64,000 bases of DNA from Engraulis encrasicolus (Eukaryota > Chordata > Actinopteri > Clupeiformes > Engraulidae): positions 38,681,073-38,745,072 of the forward strand of contig NC_085880.1 in NCBI RefSeq assembly GCF_034702125.1, given 5' to 3'. Each line of letters starts with the position of its first letter. The first letter of the stretch is position 1. The position numbers were made by a program, and so were the translations under genes. This document shows, piece by piece, positions 23,225 to 36,504 of this stretch. Below the pieces are notes generated by a model. It saw nothing but the letters and a program-made list of their open reading frames with translations. It ran no database searches and was not told the DNA's origin.

Positions 23225-24678
23225 ATTGTTATTCGACCGTTTATTCTTATTCTTGTATTTTTTTATTCTACCACCCATCATAATGGCAAGAAATCTTCGA
23301 AATAGAGAGTTCGTTCCAATGCCAAACTGTTCGGTTCGGTCCGAGGATGTGTGCTTGTACTCAGTTTTTGGATAACTCGAACTCTCTAGCGCCACCAGCA
23401 GGTCAAATTTGCAAGTACATTACATGCTATAACTTTTGAACCGTAGGTCCAATTTTCAAAAACTTGGTATCCCTGGAATCCTTGGACCAAGGCAAATCCA
23501 ACGCACCCTATGACGTCATTTTCCGCCTGGATAGTTTTCCCGCCATTTTGAATTTTGTAAAAATCAATAAAAGTGGCGCCCCGCCCACAATTCTTGGTGG
23601 ATCGTCCCGAAATTCTAAGCACCGCATCTTCAGACTGAGATACACCTACCCTGGAAGTTGCGGAACGATTGATTTAACCGTCGTCAAACAGCAGCCAATC
23701 GAAGTTGGCGGCGAAGACGCCAAACAGGAAGTGAGCTCATATCTCTGCAACGCCTACTCGTATCACAACGAAAATCGACACACAGTATCCTCACTATGGC
23801 CGGAGGCTACATACCAATGTTTGTGCAAATTGGATCCAGGGGGGCGCCACAATTACTGAAAATGTGTTTTAGCTCATATTGAAGTCGCCAAAAAGGAAGT
23901 TAGCTCATATCTCCGTAACGACATGTCGGATCATAACTTAAATGGATACATATGATTACCATCATTCCTAGAGGTCAAATAACAAACTGAAGGAGAATTG
24001 GCCACTGGGGGGCGGCACAATTGACGAAACTGTGTTTTGGCCATATTGAAGAGGCCAAACAGGAAGTTAGCTTACATCTCGGAAACGCTCACATGTATTA
24101 GAACCAAAATGGTATTCACATTATTCTGGGACCAAGCCGAATCCAACGCACCCTTTGACAAAATTTTGGACCTCAGAAAGTTTTCCCGCAATTTTGAATA
24201 TAGTAAAAATCAATAAAAATGACGCCCCGCCCAGATTTTTTGTGTGATTGTCCCGATAATTTTATCAGAACATGTTCAGACTGAGATACTGCTACCCTGA
24301 AAATTACGGACTGATTTGTTGAACCGTCTTTGAACAGGAGCCAATGAAATTTGGCGGCGAAGACGCCAAACAGGAAGTGAGCTCATATCTCGGCAATGCC
24401 TACTCGTATCACAATAAAAATTAATAGACATTATCTTCACTATAGCCGAAAGCTACATACCGATTTTCATGAAAATTGGAACATGGGGGGTGCCACAATT
24501 ATTGAAAATGTGTTTTAGCTCATATTGAAGTCGCAAAACAGGAAGTTAGCTCATATCTTGGTAATGACATGTCGGATCACAACTGAATTGGATACACATG
24601 ATCAACATCACCCCTAGAGGTCAAATGACAAACTGAAGGAGAAATGGCCACTGGGGGCGCCACAATTGACGAGACTGT

Positions 24679-24805
24679 TGCTGGATCTCAAATGGCGCAC
24701 TTGTGCACTTTGGGCACTATGTTTCAGTGCGTAACTAATACGCCATAGCATACGCACTGAAACATGAACACTAAAGTGCACAAGTGTACCATTTGAGATT
24801 CAGCC
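24679..24805. mobile_element. Palindromic MITE with 3-bp target duplication
   Basis: Inverted ends TGCTGGATCTCAAATG and CATTTGAGATTCAGCC, palindromic through the centre (TTTCAGTGCGTA / TACGCACTGAAA). Flanked by TGT on both sides (24676-24678, 24806-24808). The empty form GAAACTGTGTTTTGG is visible in the preceding subrepeat near 24025. A 3-bp duplication fits PIF/Harbinger, but that is inference. Confidence 0.75.
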
Positions 24806-25297
24806 TGTGTTTTGGCCATATTGAAGAGGCCAAACAGGAAGTTAGCTCATATCTCAGCAATGCCCATATGTATTGCAACCAAAATGGTATTCACATTATC
24901 CTTGGACCAAGCCGAATACAACGCACCCTTTGACAAAATTTTGGACCTTAGAAAGTTTGGCGCAAATTTTGTAAAAATCAATAACAATGATGCCCTGCCC
25001 ACACTTTTTGTGTGAATGTTTTGAAAATTACATCATATCATGTTCAGACTGAGATACATCTAGAAGCGTCTTTAAAGAGGAGCCAATCAAATTTGGCTGT
25101 GAGGACGCCAAACAGGAAGTGAGCTCATATTTCGGCAACGCCTTCTTGTATTGCAACAAAAATAAATGCACATTATCTTCACTATAGCCAGAGGCTACAT
25201 ACTGATTTTCTTGAAAATTGGCAGCTTGGGGGGCCACAATTTAAAAAAAAATGTTTTAAGTCAATATCATCCCCGTTTACACTGTGGGCCAAAATCT

Positions 25298-25321
25298 GGG
25301 GGTGGGGGTGGGGGGGGGGTG
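25298..25321. repeat. G-rich run in copy C 5' region
   Basis: Runs of five, five and ten G separated by single T could form a G-quadruplex. It lies at the breakpoint between HINE-like sequence and the MITE remnant and is absent from copy B. Confidence 0.6.
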
Positions 25322-25370
25322 TCTTTCAACAGCCTAATGCAGTGATACTATGTTGTTGTTTTTTCAAGAG

Positions 25371-25730
25371 CGACATTGGGTATACTGTCTGAGATTTTTA
25401 GTTGTTTATTTCCAGAATTCATGCTGCCCATTCACTAATGTTACCTTTTTCATGAATACTTAGCCTACCACCACCATCAAATTCTAAGTATTCAGACTTG
25501 AAAAATTACACTTTTCATACATGAAAAGGGGGATCTTCTCCATTGTCCGCCATTTTGAATTTCCAGAAATAGCCATTTTTAGCTGCAAAAATGACTGTAC
25601 TTGGGCCATAGAAAATATTAGTTTATTACATTGTAAACTATTAAGAAATTTGGCAATAGGCAGCCCAGTTTCAATGAGCAGCACAGTGGGCCTACCTTTT
25701 TTGACCATTTCCTGCACAGTGTCCCTTTAA
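25371..25730. mobile_element. TTAA-type MITE, left end degraded
   Basis: Closely similar to the complete element at 60071-60437, sharing GAGATTTTTAGTTG near the left and GCACAGTGTCCCTTTAA at the right. The left TTAAAGGGAC end is not preserved. It lies just upstream of the point where copy B and C core homology starts. Short ORFs across it on both strands are shadows of its palindromy. Confidence 0.75.
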
Positions 25731-26175
25731 AGAAGTCAGGAGGAGAGCCACAATTGGTGTGATGGGCTCATTATAGCCTACATGGTTCTACTACGGGCTA
25801 TTACTATTTATGGGGTTTTAGGCCTATACATGGTTGTAGTATTATTTATGTAGCCTAAATTATTATTGACTAGGCCCTAGTATTAGTATTAATTATTAAA
25901 TCATTATTATTACATTATGAATGCACAGCGCCCCTACATTTGGGTTTGCATGCCCATGGGGGCCGGTTCACTCACTGTCAGTCAGCGTTAAATGTTGACG
26001 GCTGATGGATAGTCTAGACCTCCAGATCGATGGGCTCAAGACACTCCATTAGTTAGCAATTGTTGGATGGTTGCCGAATTATGAAATAGTAGAATTATAT
26101 TATTGGTGTTTTTCTTATAAAGCCACGTCGCCTGCAAAATTGGAGATATGGTCGGCTGTCAATCAATGTCGTGCA

Positions 26176-26199
26176 GAGAGAGAGAGAAAAAACAGAGAG

Positions 26200-26276
<77 letters not shown>

Positions 26277-26292
26277 GATAGAGAGAGAGATA
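26176..26292. repeat. (GA)n tract in helentron copy C
   Basis: Imperfect GA tract of about 115 bp, with AAAAAAC and GATA interruptions, in the position of the shorter tract of copy B. It is an inherited helentron feature. Confidence 0.95.
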
Positions 26293-26479
26293 AGTAGGCT
26301 ATACGTTTCCTTAAAACTTTTCAACGTGACTCCACCTGCTTTAAGCATTGTGTTCGCTTTTAACCTTGCCTAGGCTATTGGTCTCTCACGGAGTACTGAC
26401 TGCAGCCTTGTTGTAGTGTGATGATAATTGCCGAATACAGTTTTGGGGCTCTTTTCTTCTGCGAGTAGTATTTATAGGC

Positions 26480-26566
26480 CTGACCATGGTTCTCACGCGA
26501 TGCGAGCTCACGAAGTGTAACGAAGATGCACGAAGCACTAGGGGTCTCGCGAGAGCCAGGCTAATT
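26480..26566. mobile_element. Small palindromic repeat, copy C only
   Basis: TGGTTCTCACGCGA at the left and TCGCGAGAGCCA at the right are imperfect inverted ends. The segment is missing from the matching place in copy B (about 11260-11340), so it inserted after the copies separated or was lost from B. Ends not exactly defined. Confidence 0.45.
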
Positions 26567-26758
26567 TATATAGGCATATCAAAATTTAAAATGAAAGCCT
26601 GCTGGTTATGGTAAGCTGTAATAACCTATTTTTTCTATGCCTATAATGAGCCGCCGCCAAGTGAGGTAGCAAGCGGCATGAGCCAAAAGAGCCGCGCAAT
26701 GCCCGCAATTGTGTATACTTTTTCCTAGTTTGAAAAAGGGTCTCCTGTGATGTACGTA

Positions 26759-26770
26759 CGGAAGTGACGT
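26759..26770 (+). promoter_or_regulatory. ETS/CRE composite promoter motif, helentron copy C
   Basis: CGGAAGTGACGT, counterpart of the motif in copy B, followed by GAAGTGG instead of AAAGTGC. It lies 171 bp upstream of the end of predicted exon 1. Conservation within a diverged region suggests it matters, but transcription is not shown. Confidence 0.5.
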
Positions 26771-26789
26771 GAAGTGGACTACGACAAAG

Positions 26790-29602
26790 TTGCTGGTTGG
26801 CTAGTTGGATCTCCACACTTTCTCCCAGACACGGTTTGAGAAATATTACGGCGTATGATTGAAAACTTAGAACGAAAACGTGAAGCTGCGTCTTTGGATT
26901 AAGTATCAACAGACTTTCTTTCACTCACTTCTGGACACCAGGTATGTAAACCGTTGAGCACATTTTAATAGAGGAATTCGGGGGAGCCTTCGGATCAAGT
27001 TTGTTTGTTGGGGGAATGGAGTTTGGTCTCACTTGGTCTGTTTTAAGAAACTTGTGACTGCATTCCACAATAGAACAACTGGGTATTAGCAAAGTGGCGT
27101 AAGTAAACAAACGCCAAGCGGGAAAGGGAGATGGTGTTTTTTAATGTCGAGGAGGAAGGCATTTATTTTAACACGAGTATGAATACATCGATGCTTTGTA
27201 GATTTGGCTACCTGAAAATACACGCCGCCATCTTGTGCAACCTCCGCTCACATCTAGGCTACATAATGGTGTCGCTTTTGTTCATCTGTGCTTTGGGTGA
27301 ATTCTGAAGGATTCTTGCACTACAGCAAGACTTTTGTGACAAGTTTAAGGACTTGCTACCCGCGCAATTCGTCATTTTTTTGCATATTTTCGGGATAAAT
27401 TGTTTTTGTTTTTGTACATGTAGCTACAAGCACATTTTAAAATCCATTGAAGTAAGTGTTGATTACAAGTCTTGTGACTTTTAGCCAACAAGAAATTAGA
27501 GACATAGGGAAACCACAGCCCGTATCAAAAGTCTCTTACAGAATCTGTGGGGAAACTCCGATCCAACGTTTTTTTTTTTTTTTTCGTTTAGTCACTTCCG
27601 GTTTCTGAACACTCTCTACACTTGCTAGTGATGAAGCAGTGCTGCTTTTGCCAGGCAGCACACATGCGCACTTTGCCTGATTAAGAAGCACTCCTTCAAC
27701 CGATAGCCCATTCACTATGTCTCAGCCATTCCTCTGGCGGTGCTTAAATTTTGAATTAAATAAACACACTTTGCCTTTGTACATTTCATTATAATCCCAG
27801 CATTTATTTTGTGTTTCAGGTTGTAAGTGTAACATTTATGTTAGATATTAGATGGAGATTGCATGTTGACTTATTTGTGTTATACTGTGTGCGTTCTCTT
27901 TTTTGTTTCAGATATCCCTTTACTGGTGTGGGTCAGCAATTTGAGTGCCCCCATTTCTGGATTTTTGGTAAGCCTCTTATTTGTTTCTATTTTCATTGTT
28001 CTTTTATTAGGGATGTTTATCATTAAAACATAGTTTAAAGGTTCATTGGGAGTATTTATAGCAGTTTATTTCTAATATTCATGCTGAAATTGAAGTTGAA
28101 GCCCAAATGGGAATCTACAACTCCAATTGTCATAGTGACCCAGCACTCCACAGCACACAACGAAATTGCATTCATGCCTCACCCCTGCCAAGTGCAACTC
28201 CCAATGCTGCCTGAAAGGAAGCAGTGCGGAAGGACTGTACCATGCTCAGGTTACCATGTTCCCCCTAACAACCTGGTGGGTCAGGAATCAGAACCAACAA
28301 CCTTTAAGATACAAATTGTATGCCCTAACCGCATACCCATGTAGCAAAAAATGATATCTTTAGATACTTACAACCCATATGTACTATACATAACTGAAGC
28401 ATCTATTAATTAATCAAGTGTTATGTCCAAGAAATGGCATCTTTGGCAACTTTGAACTGTGAGTACCAGCGCACACTGTCTTAATATGCATACCATCCAC
28501 AACAGTGTTTCCCAACCAGGGGTACGTGAACACACCTCAGGGGGTATGTTGGGAAAATATAATAACAAATACATGGACTGTACACTCACTGGGATAGAGT
28601 AACAGGTATAGAGCACGAGGGTCATTTCACTTGAAATCGGACATTTTGGAACTCAACTAACACAGATTTTATTACAACTTGGTGTGCCTTTTCAGTGGCA
28701 AGGTAGAACAACAGAAAGCATGTGGCCTAAATTGACTGACAATGTATTGTGTCCTACCCTCTAAAATAAATTAAACCTTACTCAGTCCATATCCACTTAA
28801 TATTAGTGCCAGATTCTTGCAAATGCAGTTCTGGGGTCTACCTAGCCACTGAAAAGGCACATCATGGTTTTATTAAAATATGTGTCAGTTGTATCTCAAA
28901 CTGCCTGAGTGCATGTGAAATGACCCATGAGTCACAGGGGTACTCATCATATGACATAAAGGCTTAAGGTGTTTCGGAGGCATAAATAGTTGGGAAACCA
29001 TGATCTACAGCAATAGAAATAAAACATTCATTTGATATTAATGTAAGTGTTTTACCTGCAATATTCTACAAGCAAAATCAATGCACAGCTGGTGAGGGAG
29101 TAACTTATCACACGACTCAAATATTGATTATAAGGGGACAGATGATTTGTTGTGTCCATGGTCATTGCATATGTGTAATATTTACTTGGCTCTAATAGGT
29201 TTGGCTCTAATAGGTTTCAAAACTTGTGGTCATTAAAACAAATTGATGTTATTCTTTTATTTTCGCAGGAATTACAGTGCTAGCCCTTTACTGAAGTGCA
29301 ACGCAACATTGTGAGTACACCCATTATAATATTTTTTTGGATTTGTTCATTTTTGTAGAATATTTTGTAGTAAGTACACTTGGTAACGATTACTTAATAG
29401 TGTTGTACTACTTGGACACTTACCGCAAACACTCACACATTTTATACACATATATCAACATTACACAATTTTTTAATTGCTCATAATTTCAAAATGGCAT
29501 ACGATAAGGCTTGCCAAGTTCATGTCTTAGGATTCAGTGAGTAAAGTTTTTTTGTCTTAGGAAAAATAGTAAATTACATCTTGATCCCCTATAAGCAAAA
29601 CC
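26790..29602 (+). other. Predicted spliced 5' leader of the copy C helentron gene
   Basis: Exon 1 ends at 26941 before GTATGT. Exon 2 is 27912-27967 (after TTTGTTTCAG, before GTAAGC). Exon 3 is 29269-29310 (after TTTTCGCAG, before GTGAGT). The ORF exon opens at 29561 after TTTGTCTTAG. All donors and acceptors seen in copy B are kept although exon 2 differs by 7 bp in length and exon 3 by 3 bp, which argues these exons are untranslated. Intron 1 contains an extra segment of about 90 bp (about 27615-27710) not in B. Confidence 0.55.
28503..29002. mobile_element. hAT-like MITE in intron 2 of copy C leader
   Basis: Counterpart of the MITE in copy B, starting CAGTGTTTCCCAACC and ending GTTGGGAAACCATG, with ATCTACAG (29003-29010) at the right flank and a decayed ATCCACAA at the left. 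It has an internal insertion of about 45 bp (about 28747-28790) relative to B. Confidence 0.75.
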
Positions 29603-32600
29603 ATGGGTCAGTCAAAGAAATCTCTCGCAAAAAAAAAATATTGGAGTGAACGTAAAAACAGCCAGTCCACACCACCAACACAAAATGAAGTTTCAATTAG
29701 AGCGTCATATGCTCAATCTGACACAAGGTTTCCAGACACAAGCAGAAACTATCAATGTGTTCCAAATGCTTTGATGTTTTTAGCTCAATTGAATGAGAAA
29801 GAGGAAATGAAATCAGCGAGCTTGGATAACATTTTGGTTAGTGGAGACAAGTTGTACAATCAGATAAGAGAAAACTTGCAAATACCCAAACGCTTTTTAA
29901 GTTTGGACGAGTTGCCCAATGTTATAATGTTAAATGGGAAACGCTATGCTGTCATCACAGCTGACACACAGAGTGGTTCCTTAAAGCAAAACCCACCTCA
30001 AGGCATGGAGACATATCTTAGTCTACCATTAAGACTTGAACGCCTTGGGCAAGACTACACACAGGCCTTGCTAATGATCAGTGGTCTATGCATTTGTGTC
30101 TTTCGTACCAAAAATGGTCGCTATGGATTTTTTGATCCCCATGCTCGCAATGCAAATGGAACAGGTCATCATGAGCATGGAAAAGCAGTGATGCTTACGT
30201 TCCCCGTGGTGACTGATTTATCTGCAAGGCTCCTACAGCTTTTTTGTGACACATTTGAATATGGTGCCAAGACACAATATGATCTGTTGCCAATCTCATT
30301 TCAGTTATGTTTGGAGCAAGACATGCCAGAGATAACAATATCAACCAAAGAACCTAAACAAGATGTACCACAGTGCATTTCTGTGAAAATTGCCAGATCC
30401 CGTAGGAAAAAACTGGCACAAAGATCAAAAAAGCAGCGTTATGTGCAAAGTTGTGACATGGAGGAAGACCAAAAGAGACAAAGAAAAAGACAGCAAAGCA
30501 AAGAATACTACAAAACCAGCATTGAATATAGACAAAGGAAGCGATACTTTGTTGTACAACAAATCAGAAGCAATCCAAATTTTAGACAGAAACATAAAGA
30601 AAAGATGAAGCAGCAATACAAGCATGACCCAGCTTACAAACAAGCAACACAAAAGCGTGCCTTTAACCGATACAAGAACAATCAAGTGGTCAGAGAAGCA
30701 CAAAAGAAACACACTGCACAACAATACAAAAACAACCCTCTTTATCGACAGAAACTAAAAGACAGAGCAGTGGAGAAATACAAGAACAACCCAGACTTCA
30801 GGCAGGCAAAAAAGAATCGAATAACTCAGCGATACAAGAACAACCCAGACTTCAGGCAGGCACATAAAAAAAGGACTACTGGGCAATACCATAACGACCA
30901 CATTTTTCGGAGCGCTAAAAAACAACGAAATGTCACACGTTACCAAAATGACTCTACCTTCCGAAAAAAGCAAAAAACTAAAATGAAAGCCAAAATGCAT
31001 TTCTATAGGAAAACCTCATCCATTACAAAAGACACAAATGCTCTTTTCAAGAAATATCGTACAAATGTTCAAAATATGAAACTCTTTCAATCATCACATC
31101 AACTCCACCAATCTGCTAACAGAATGAATCCCATAGCCCAGCACAAGATGAGGTGTAGTAACCGCATTAAACAAAAGTATTCTGCCTTTGCCGCAAAAAA
31201 ACATTTTAGAAGTGACCTATTGATGAGACGGGCACAATCAACATTTCAGAAGAATGTGAAACAAGGTCCCACATATGTTTGCAGTGTATGCCACCGATGT
31301 TTGTTTTCGAATCAAGTGAGGCAATGCAAACGATCAAAATACACTAAGGATCCTGAATTGGCATCTATGTGCATAACCGGTGCATATGTGCATGTTTGTG
31401 AAGACCTTTGCCAAAATGTAGGTACATGTACAATGCCAGAGAGGAAAAAGGAATGGATATGTCACAGCTGTCACGAGAGTATAAAAATAGGGCAACTCCC
31501 AAACATTGCAGTGGCTAATAACCTTGAGCTGGATCCAATACCAGATGAACTCAAGGGTCTGAATGTGCTTGAAAGACATGTCATTGCAAAGTTCATACCT
31601 TTTGCAAAGATCATTTCGCTTCCAAAGGGACAGCAACATGCGATTCATGGAGCAGTGGTATGTGTGCCTTCAGAGGTTGAGTCTACAGTTGATTCCCTTC
31701 CCAGGCCACCATCTGAAGCGCAACTGCTTCGCGTAAAGCTAAAACGGCGCCTGCAGTACAAAGGTCATTTTGCCTTTCAAAATTTAAACATGCGTAAAGT
31801 CAAAACAGCTCTGCTCAAGTTGAAAGACAGCCACTCCGAATACAGAAACATTTCTGTCCGTGAAGTTTCCGAGGGAGATTATTTTGAAGACACAGAATTG
31901 GTACAAGATGTTAACAATGCAAACATGGATCCAGACAATCTCCAAGAGCCTGTGACCCAAAATGAAGTTCAACCACAACAACACAATGATGAGCAACAGG
32001 ACGATGGTGAGGATGATGAGGAACAGGATGATACTGTAGCACAACAGCATGCCATTGCATTTGATTCTTGTCTTCAGCCAGCAGATGTTGGTCAGGAGTT
32101 AATGTCATTTGGAGAAAATATCTATTCAATAGCACCAGCACAGGGAAATAACCCAGTTAACTTCTTCAAAACTCCAAAGTTGGAGTCCATGGCATTTCCG
32201 GTCCAATTCAATACAGGTAAGAACACGCTAGATGAAGATCGCCCACGAAAGCTGTCTCCAAGCAGGTATTTCAATGCAAGACTGTTTAGTGCAGACAACA
32301 GATTTGCAGTGGACAGCAATTACATTTTCTTTGCTCAGTTTGTGACTGAGATGAACCTTGCAATGTCAAGCATGTCGATACAGTTACGAAAAGGTAAAGT
32401 GTTTACTAAAGATGGCAAAAAGATCACCACTTCCCTATTGAAAAGTCAGAACGAGGTGCAAAAGCTTGTGCGACATGGTGATGCTACAAGGTTCATGCAG
32501 CCATTACGAGGAACCCCAGCTTATTGGCAAAAAACCATGAGAGACCTGTTTGCCTGTTTAAAGCAACTAGGCCAGCCCACATTCTTTGTGACTTTCTCTG

Positions 32601-35600
32601 CTGCTGAAATGCGCTGGCCAGAGATTATGGAAGTCATCCAAGCCCAACGCGGGGAAGACATGCCTGTGGAAGAGATGGATTGGGCAACAAAGGCAGACAT
32701 CCTCCGTTCCAATCCGGTCACGATTATCAGAATGTTTGAGAAAAGAGTTGAAGCCTTAATGAGGGACCTGATTTTGTCACCTGCACAACCGCTCGGCGAG
32801 GTCTTGGATTTTTTCTTCAGAGTAGAATTTCAAGCGCGCGGATCCGCTCACATCCACTCTCTCTTCTGGATCAAGGACGCACCACAACTTGATGTAGACC
32901 CAGAAGAGAAGGTAACAGCATTCATTGATCGGTACGTATCTTGCCAGCTACCTGATGAGGCGACAGATCCTGAACTGCATAAAATTGTGAAGGAAGTGCA
33001 GACCCATAGCAAAAACCACACCAAGTCATGCAAAAAAGGGGAACAAGCATTGCCGATTTGGATTTCCCAAGCGTCCGGTTGAGAACACTTTCATTTCCAG
33101 GCCTACGCCAAGCGACCCAGATAGGCCATGCCCCCGAAAGGAATCGAAAGATAAACTGAAACCAGTTTGGGATTTGTTACAGGAAGAAGATGCGGCATCC
33201 AAAACGATACACGACATTCTAGCTCAGTGCGAAATGACATATGACGAATATGAGAATTGCCTACACGACATGAACGACCATTCTGCCATCATGATGAAAC
33301 GCGACGTCCAAGACTGTTGGATCAATGGCTACAACCCAGACCTGTTGAGAGCATGGAATGCCAACATGGACATTCAGTTCATCGACAACCCAGAAAGTTG
33401 CATAATGTATTTAATGTCTTACATCTCAAAACCGGAATATGACATGAGTGAATTCCTCAAAGGCATTATTCAAGAGGTAGGTCAACAAGATGCATCTGAT
33501 CTTGAACACATGAAGCAAATCATGCAGGCTTACTCAAAAAACCGTGAGGTAAGTATACAAGAGGCCGTCACTCGCATCTGCGGTCTAAAACTGAAATCTT
33601 CCTCACGCAACGTGGTATTCATTCCAACAGACGACAATGCATTAAAAATGAGCCTACCAATGAAGTATCTAGACACAAAAGATCCAAATTCTGAACAGGT
33701 TTGGATGACTGGTTTGGCTGAAAAATACAAGGCAAGACCCCAAACGGAAGAATTTCAAAATATGTGCATGGCTGACTTCGCGTCCAACTTCAGGCCACTG
33801 TACGGCCAACAAAAAAAGGCTCACAACGCCCTACCTCTTCTGAACAATATGGGCCACATTCAAAAAAAAACCAGAGGGAAACCTGCTGTCATTCGATATG
33901 CTCGATTTTCAGAAAAAAAAGACCCCGAGAAATACTACGGAACCATGCTCAAGGTTTTCCTACCGTACAGAACAGATCGCCAATTGAAAATTCCTCCATA
34001 TGACTCTTATGAAAGTTTTTACCAAAATGCGAATGTTAAACTCCCAGGGTCACAGGGCACAACAGCTGTTAAAACAATTGTTGAAACAAACAGAAAGCGC
34101 TATGAAAAGGGCATCGAAATCGTGGAACAAGCCATCAGAGATTTCCAAGAACATGGTGTGAAAGAGGACGCTTGGGCCTCCTTTGCGCCAAATTCGGAAC
34201 TCCTGCAAATTGAAGCCCTTGCTGATCGCCAGCCACTCGACCCTATAGAGCAGGAAGAACAAGATGATGTTCCAGAATTCAGCAGAAATTCAAATGATAG
34301 AGCAGCAATGCCACTAATGCAGTGTCCACCGATCAGCTCAACTATGCTCAAACAAATGTATCAGAACCTCAACCAAACGCAGGCAAAAACATTTTACAAA
34401 GTAAGAGATTGGGCTTTACAACTCGTAAACAATCAAAATCCAGAACAGTTTTTCCTTTTCATTGAGGGCGGGGCAGGGACAGGAAAAAGCCATCTCATTA
34501 AGTGTATCTACAACGAGGTGACAAAAATACTAAGACAATTGCCCACCATGAGCGAAGAGCAAGATGTGTCCAAACTGACAGTTTTACTGACATCATTCAC
34601 TGGCACAGCTGCATTCAACATTTCTGGCAACACGCTACATTCTGTGTTGAAACTTCCCAAAAGCCTACAACCTCCATACCAAGGGCTTGGGAATTCTCTA
34701 GACGAATTGAGAGTGCAGCTGTCTCGACTCCAAATTATAATCATTGACGAAGTGTCCATGGTTTCGAAAGAACTTTTCACATACGTTGACCTGAGACTTC
34801 AGCAAATCAAAGGCAGCAGAAAACCTTTTGGCGGAGTATCTGTCCTCTCTGTCGGTGACTTCTACCAACTATCACCAGTGGGTAAATCAAAGCCGCTGTG
34901 TGTGTCTGAAGGGAACGCTGTTGATACTTGGAATGATCACTTTCAAATGATCACTTTGACACAGATAATGCGCCAAAAAGATGATGCTACCTTTGCAGAA
35001 ATGTTAAACAGGCTTCGAGTCAAAAAGAAAAGCGAAACATTGCTGGACAGTGACAAGCAACTACTTGCTACAAGAACTTTTGCAGCAAAGGAAGACTGCC
35101 CAGCAGATGTTTTGCACATTTTTGCAACAAATAAACAGGTAGACAACCACAACCACGAAACAATCACGTCGCTCAGCTCTAACATTACCCTTGTAGATGC
35201 TGAAGATTACGCGAAAGATGAGCGAACTGGAAGAATGGTCAAACAAGCAGCACCATTCAACGGAAGTAAAGGAGATCTTCCTGACACACTGCTGTTATCA
35301 GTAGGTGCAAGAATCGTCATCACGCGTATTTTAGACACCTCAGATGGAATTGTGAATGGGTCTTTTGCAAAAATTACCAAAATGATTACCAAAACAGACA
35401 AAAACAACAAATCACGGGTTGAATTAATTGGCCTAGAATTTGATAATCCAACTGCTGGCACTAAACGTCGTGCTCTAACCTCTGACAAATCGGATAACAC
35501 AGTTTACATTGACAGAATAGAGGAGCGCTGCAAAAGGAAAGGCAGAGTTCGCCACCAATTTCCCATAAGACTGGCCTACTCCTGTACAGCACATAAAGTG

Positions 35601-36504
35601 CAAGGTATGACCTCCTCAAAAGCAGTGGTGTCTCTGAAACGGGTTTTTGAAGCTGGAATGGCTTATGTAGCTCTCAGCAGAACCACATCTTTGGAAGGAC
35701 TTCATATCATTGACTTTGACGAAACAAAAATTTTACTGCAATGAAGAGGTATTAACTTCATTGAAAAACATGCCACATGCAGACCTGGACAGCATCATGC
35801 CACTCATGTTGTATCACAACACAGCAGGCAATGAGGGGTTATCAATTATTCACCACAATGTTGAGGGTTTGCATTGTCATTTGGACGATGTCAAAAAACA
35901 TCACGAAATGCTTTTGGGGGACATTCTGTGCTTCACAGAAACTCACATGTTTGGTTCAGTCGTACCTCAAGAAATGCAAATTGACAATTACACGTTGTTC
36001 AAAAGAAACAGACATGTGTCCTACAACACTCTACCACAGATGGCCAACCAAAAAGGTGGTGGGGTCGCAATATTTGCAAAAAACCACCTCAACGTCCAGG
36101 TCTTGCAGTACCTACTTGGGGTAACCAACTTGGAATATGTTGCTGTAAAAATCAACAACCCAATTAAAACTGTGGTGGCTGCAGTATACAGACCACCAAC
36201 CTACAACAAGTCAGAATTCCTCACAAACATGAAAAACCTTCTGGACGCCGTTGAAATACAAAATCCAGGTCAAATAGTCATCTGTGGAGATATGAATGAA
36301 GACACTGCAACAAATGCAAAGCCAATACACAAATTCTTCACAGACAGAGGATACACACAACTCATACAAACCACTACAACACAGAAACACACCACTCTTG
36401 ATTTAATTTATGTGTCTCATCCACAAAAATGCCTTTCAGCAGGAGTTCTTCACTCTTACTACAGTTATCACCAACCTGTCTACACAGTTGTGCAAATTGA
36501 CTAA
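29603..36504 (+). pseudogene. Helentron copy C polyprotein gene, broken by two frameshifts
   Basis: Same domain order as copy B. The first frame (29603-33082) carries the protease, repeats, DUF6570-like region and most of the Rep including AHIHSLFW. An extra G after AAAAAA near 33040 shifts the frame just after the Rep core. A second open stretch (about 33041-35744) has the tyrosine pair YLMSY and the complete helicase. An extra T in a T run near 35733 shifts again, and 35733-36504 encodes the endonuclease ending SYHQPV. The N-terminal 31-residue duplication of B is absent, and the 18-residue repeat array has four fewer units. From about 32030 onward it is almost identical to B. Either a recent pseudogene or, less likely, homopolymer sequencing errors, since both shifts lie at homopolymers. 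Confidence 0.9.
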
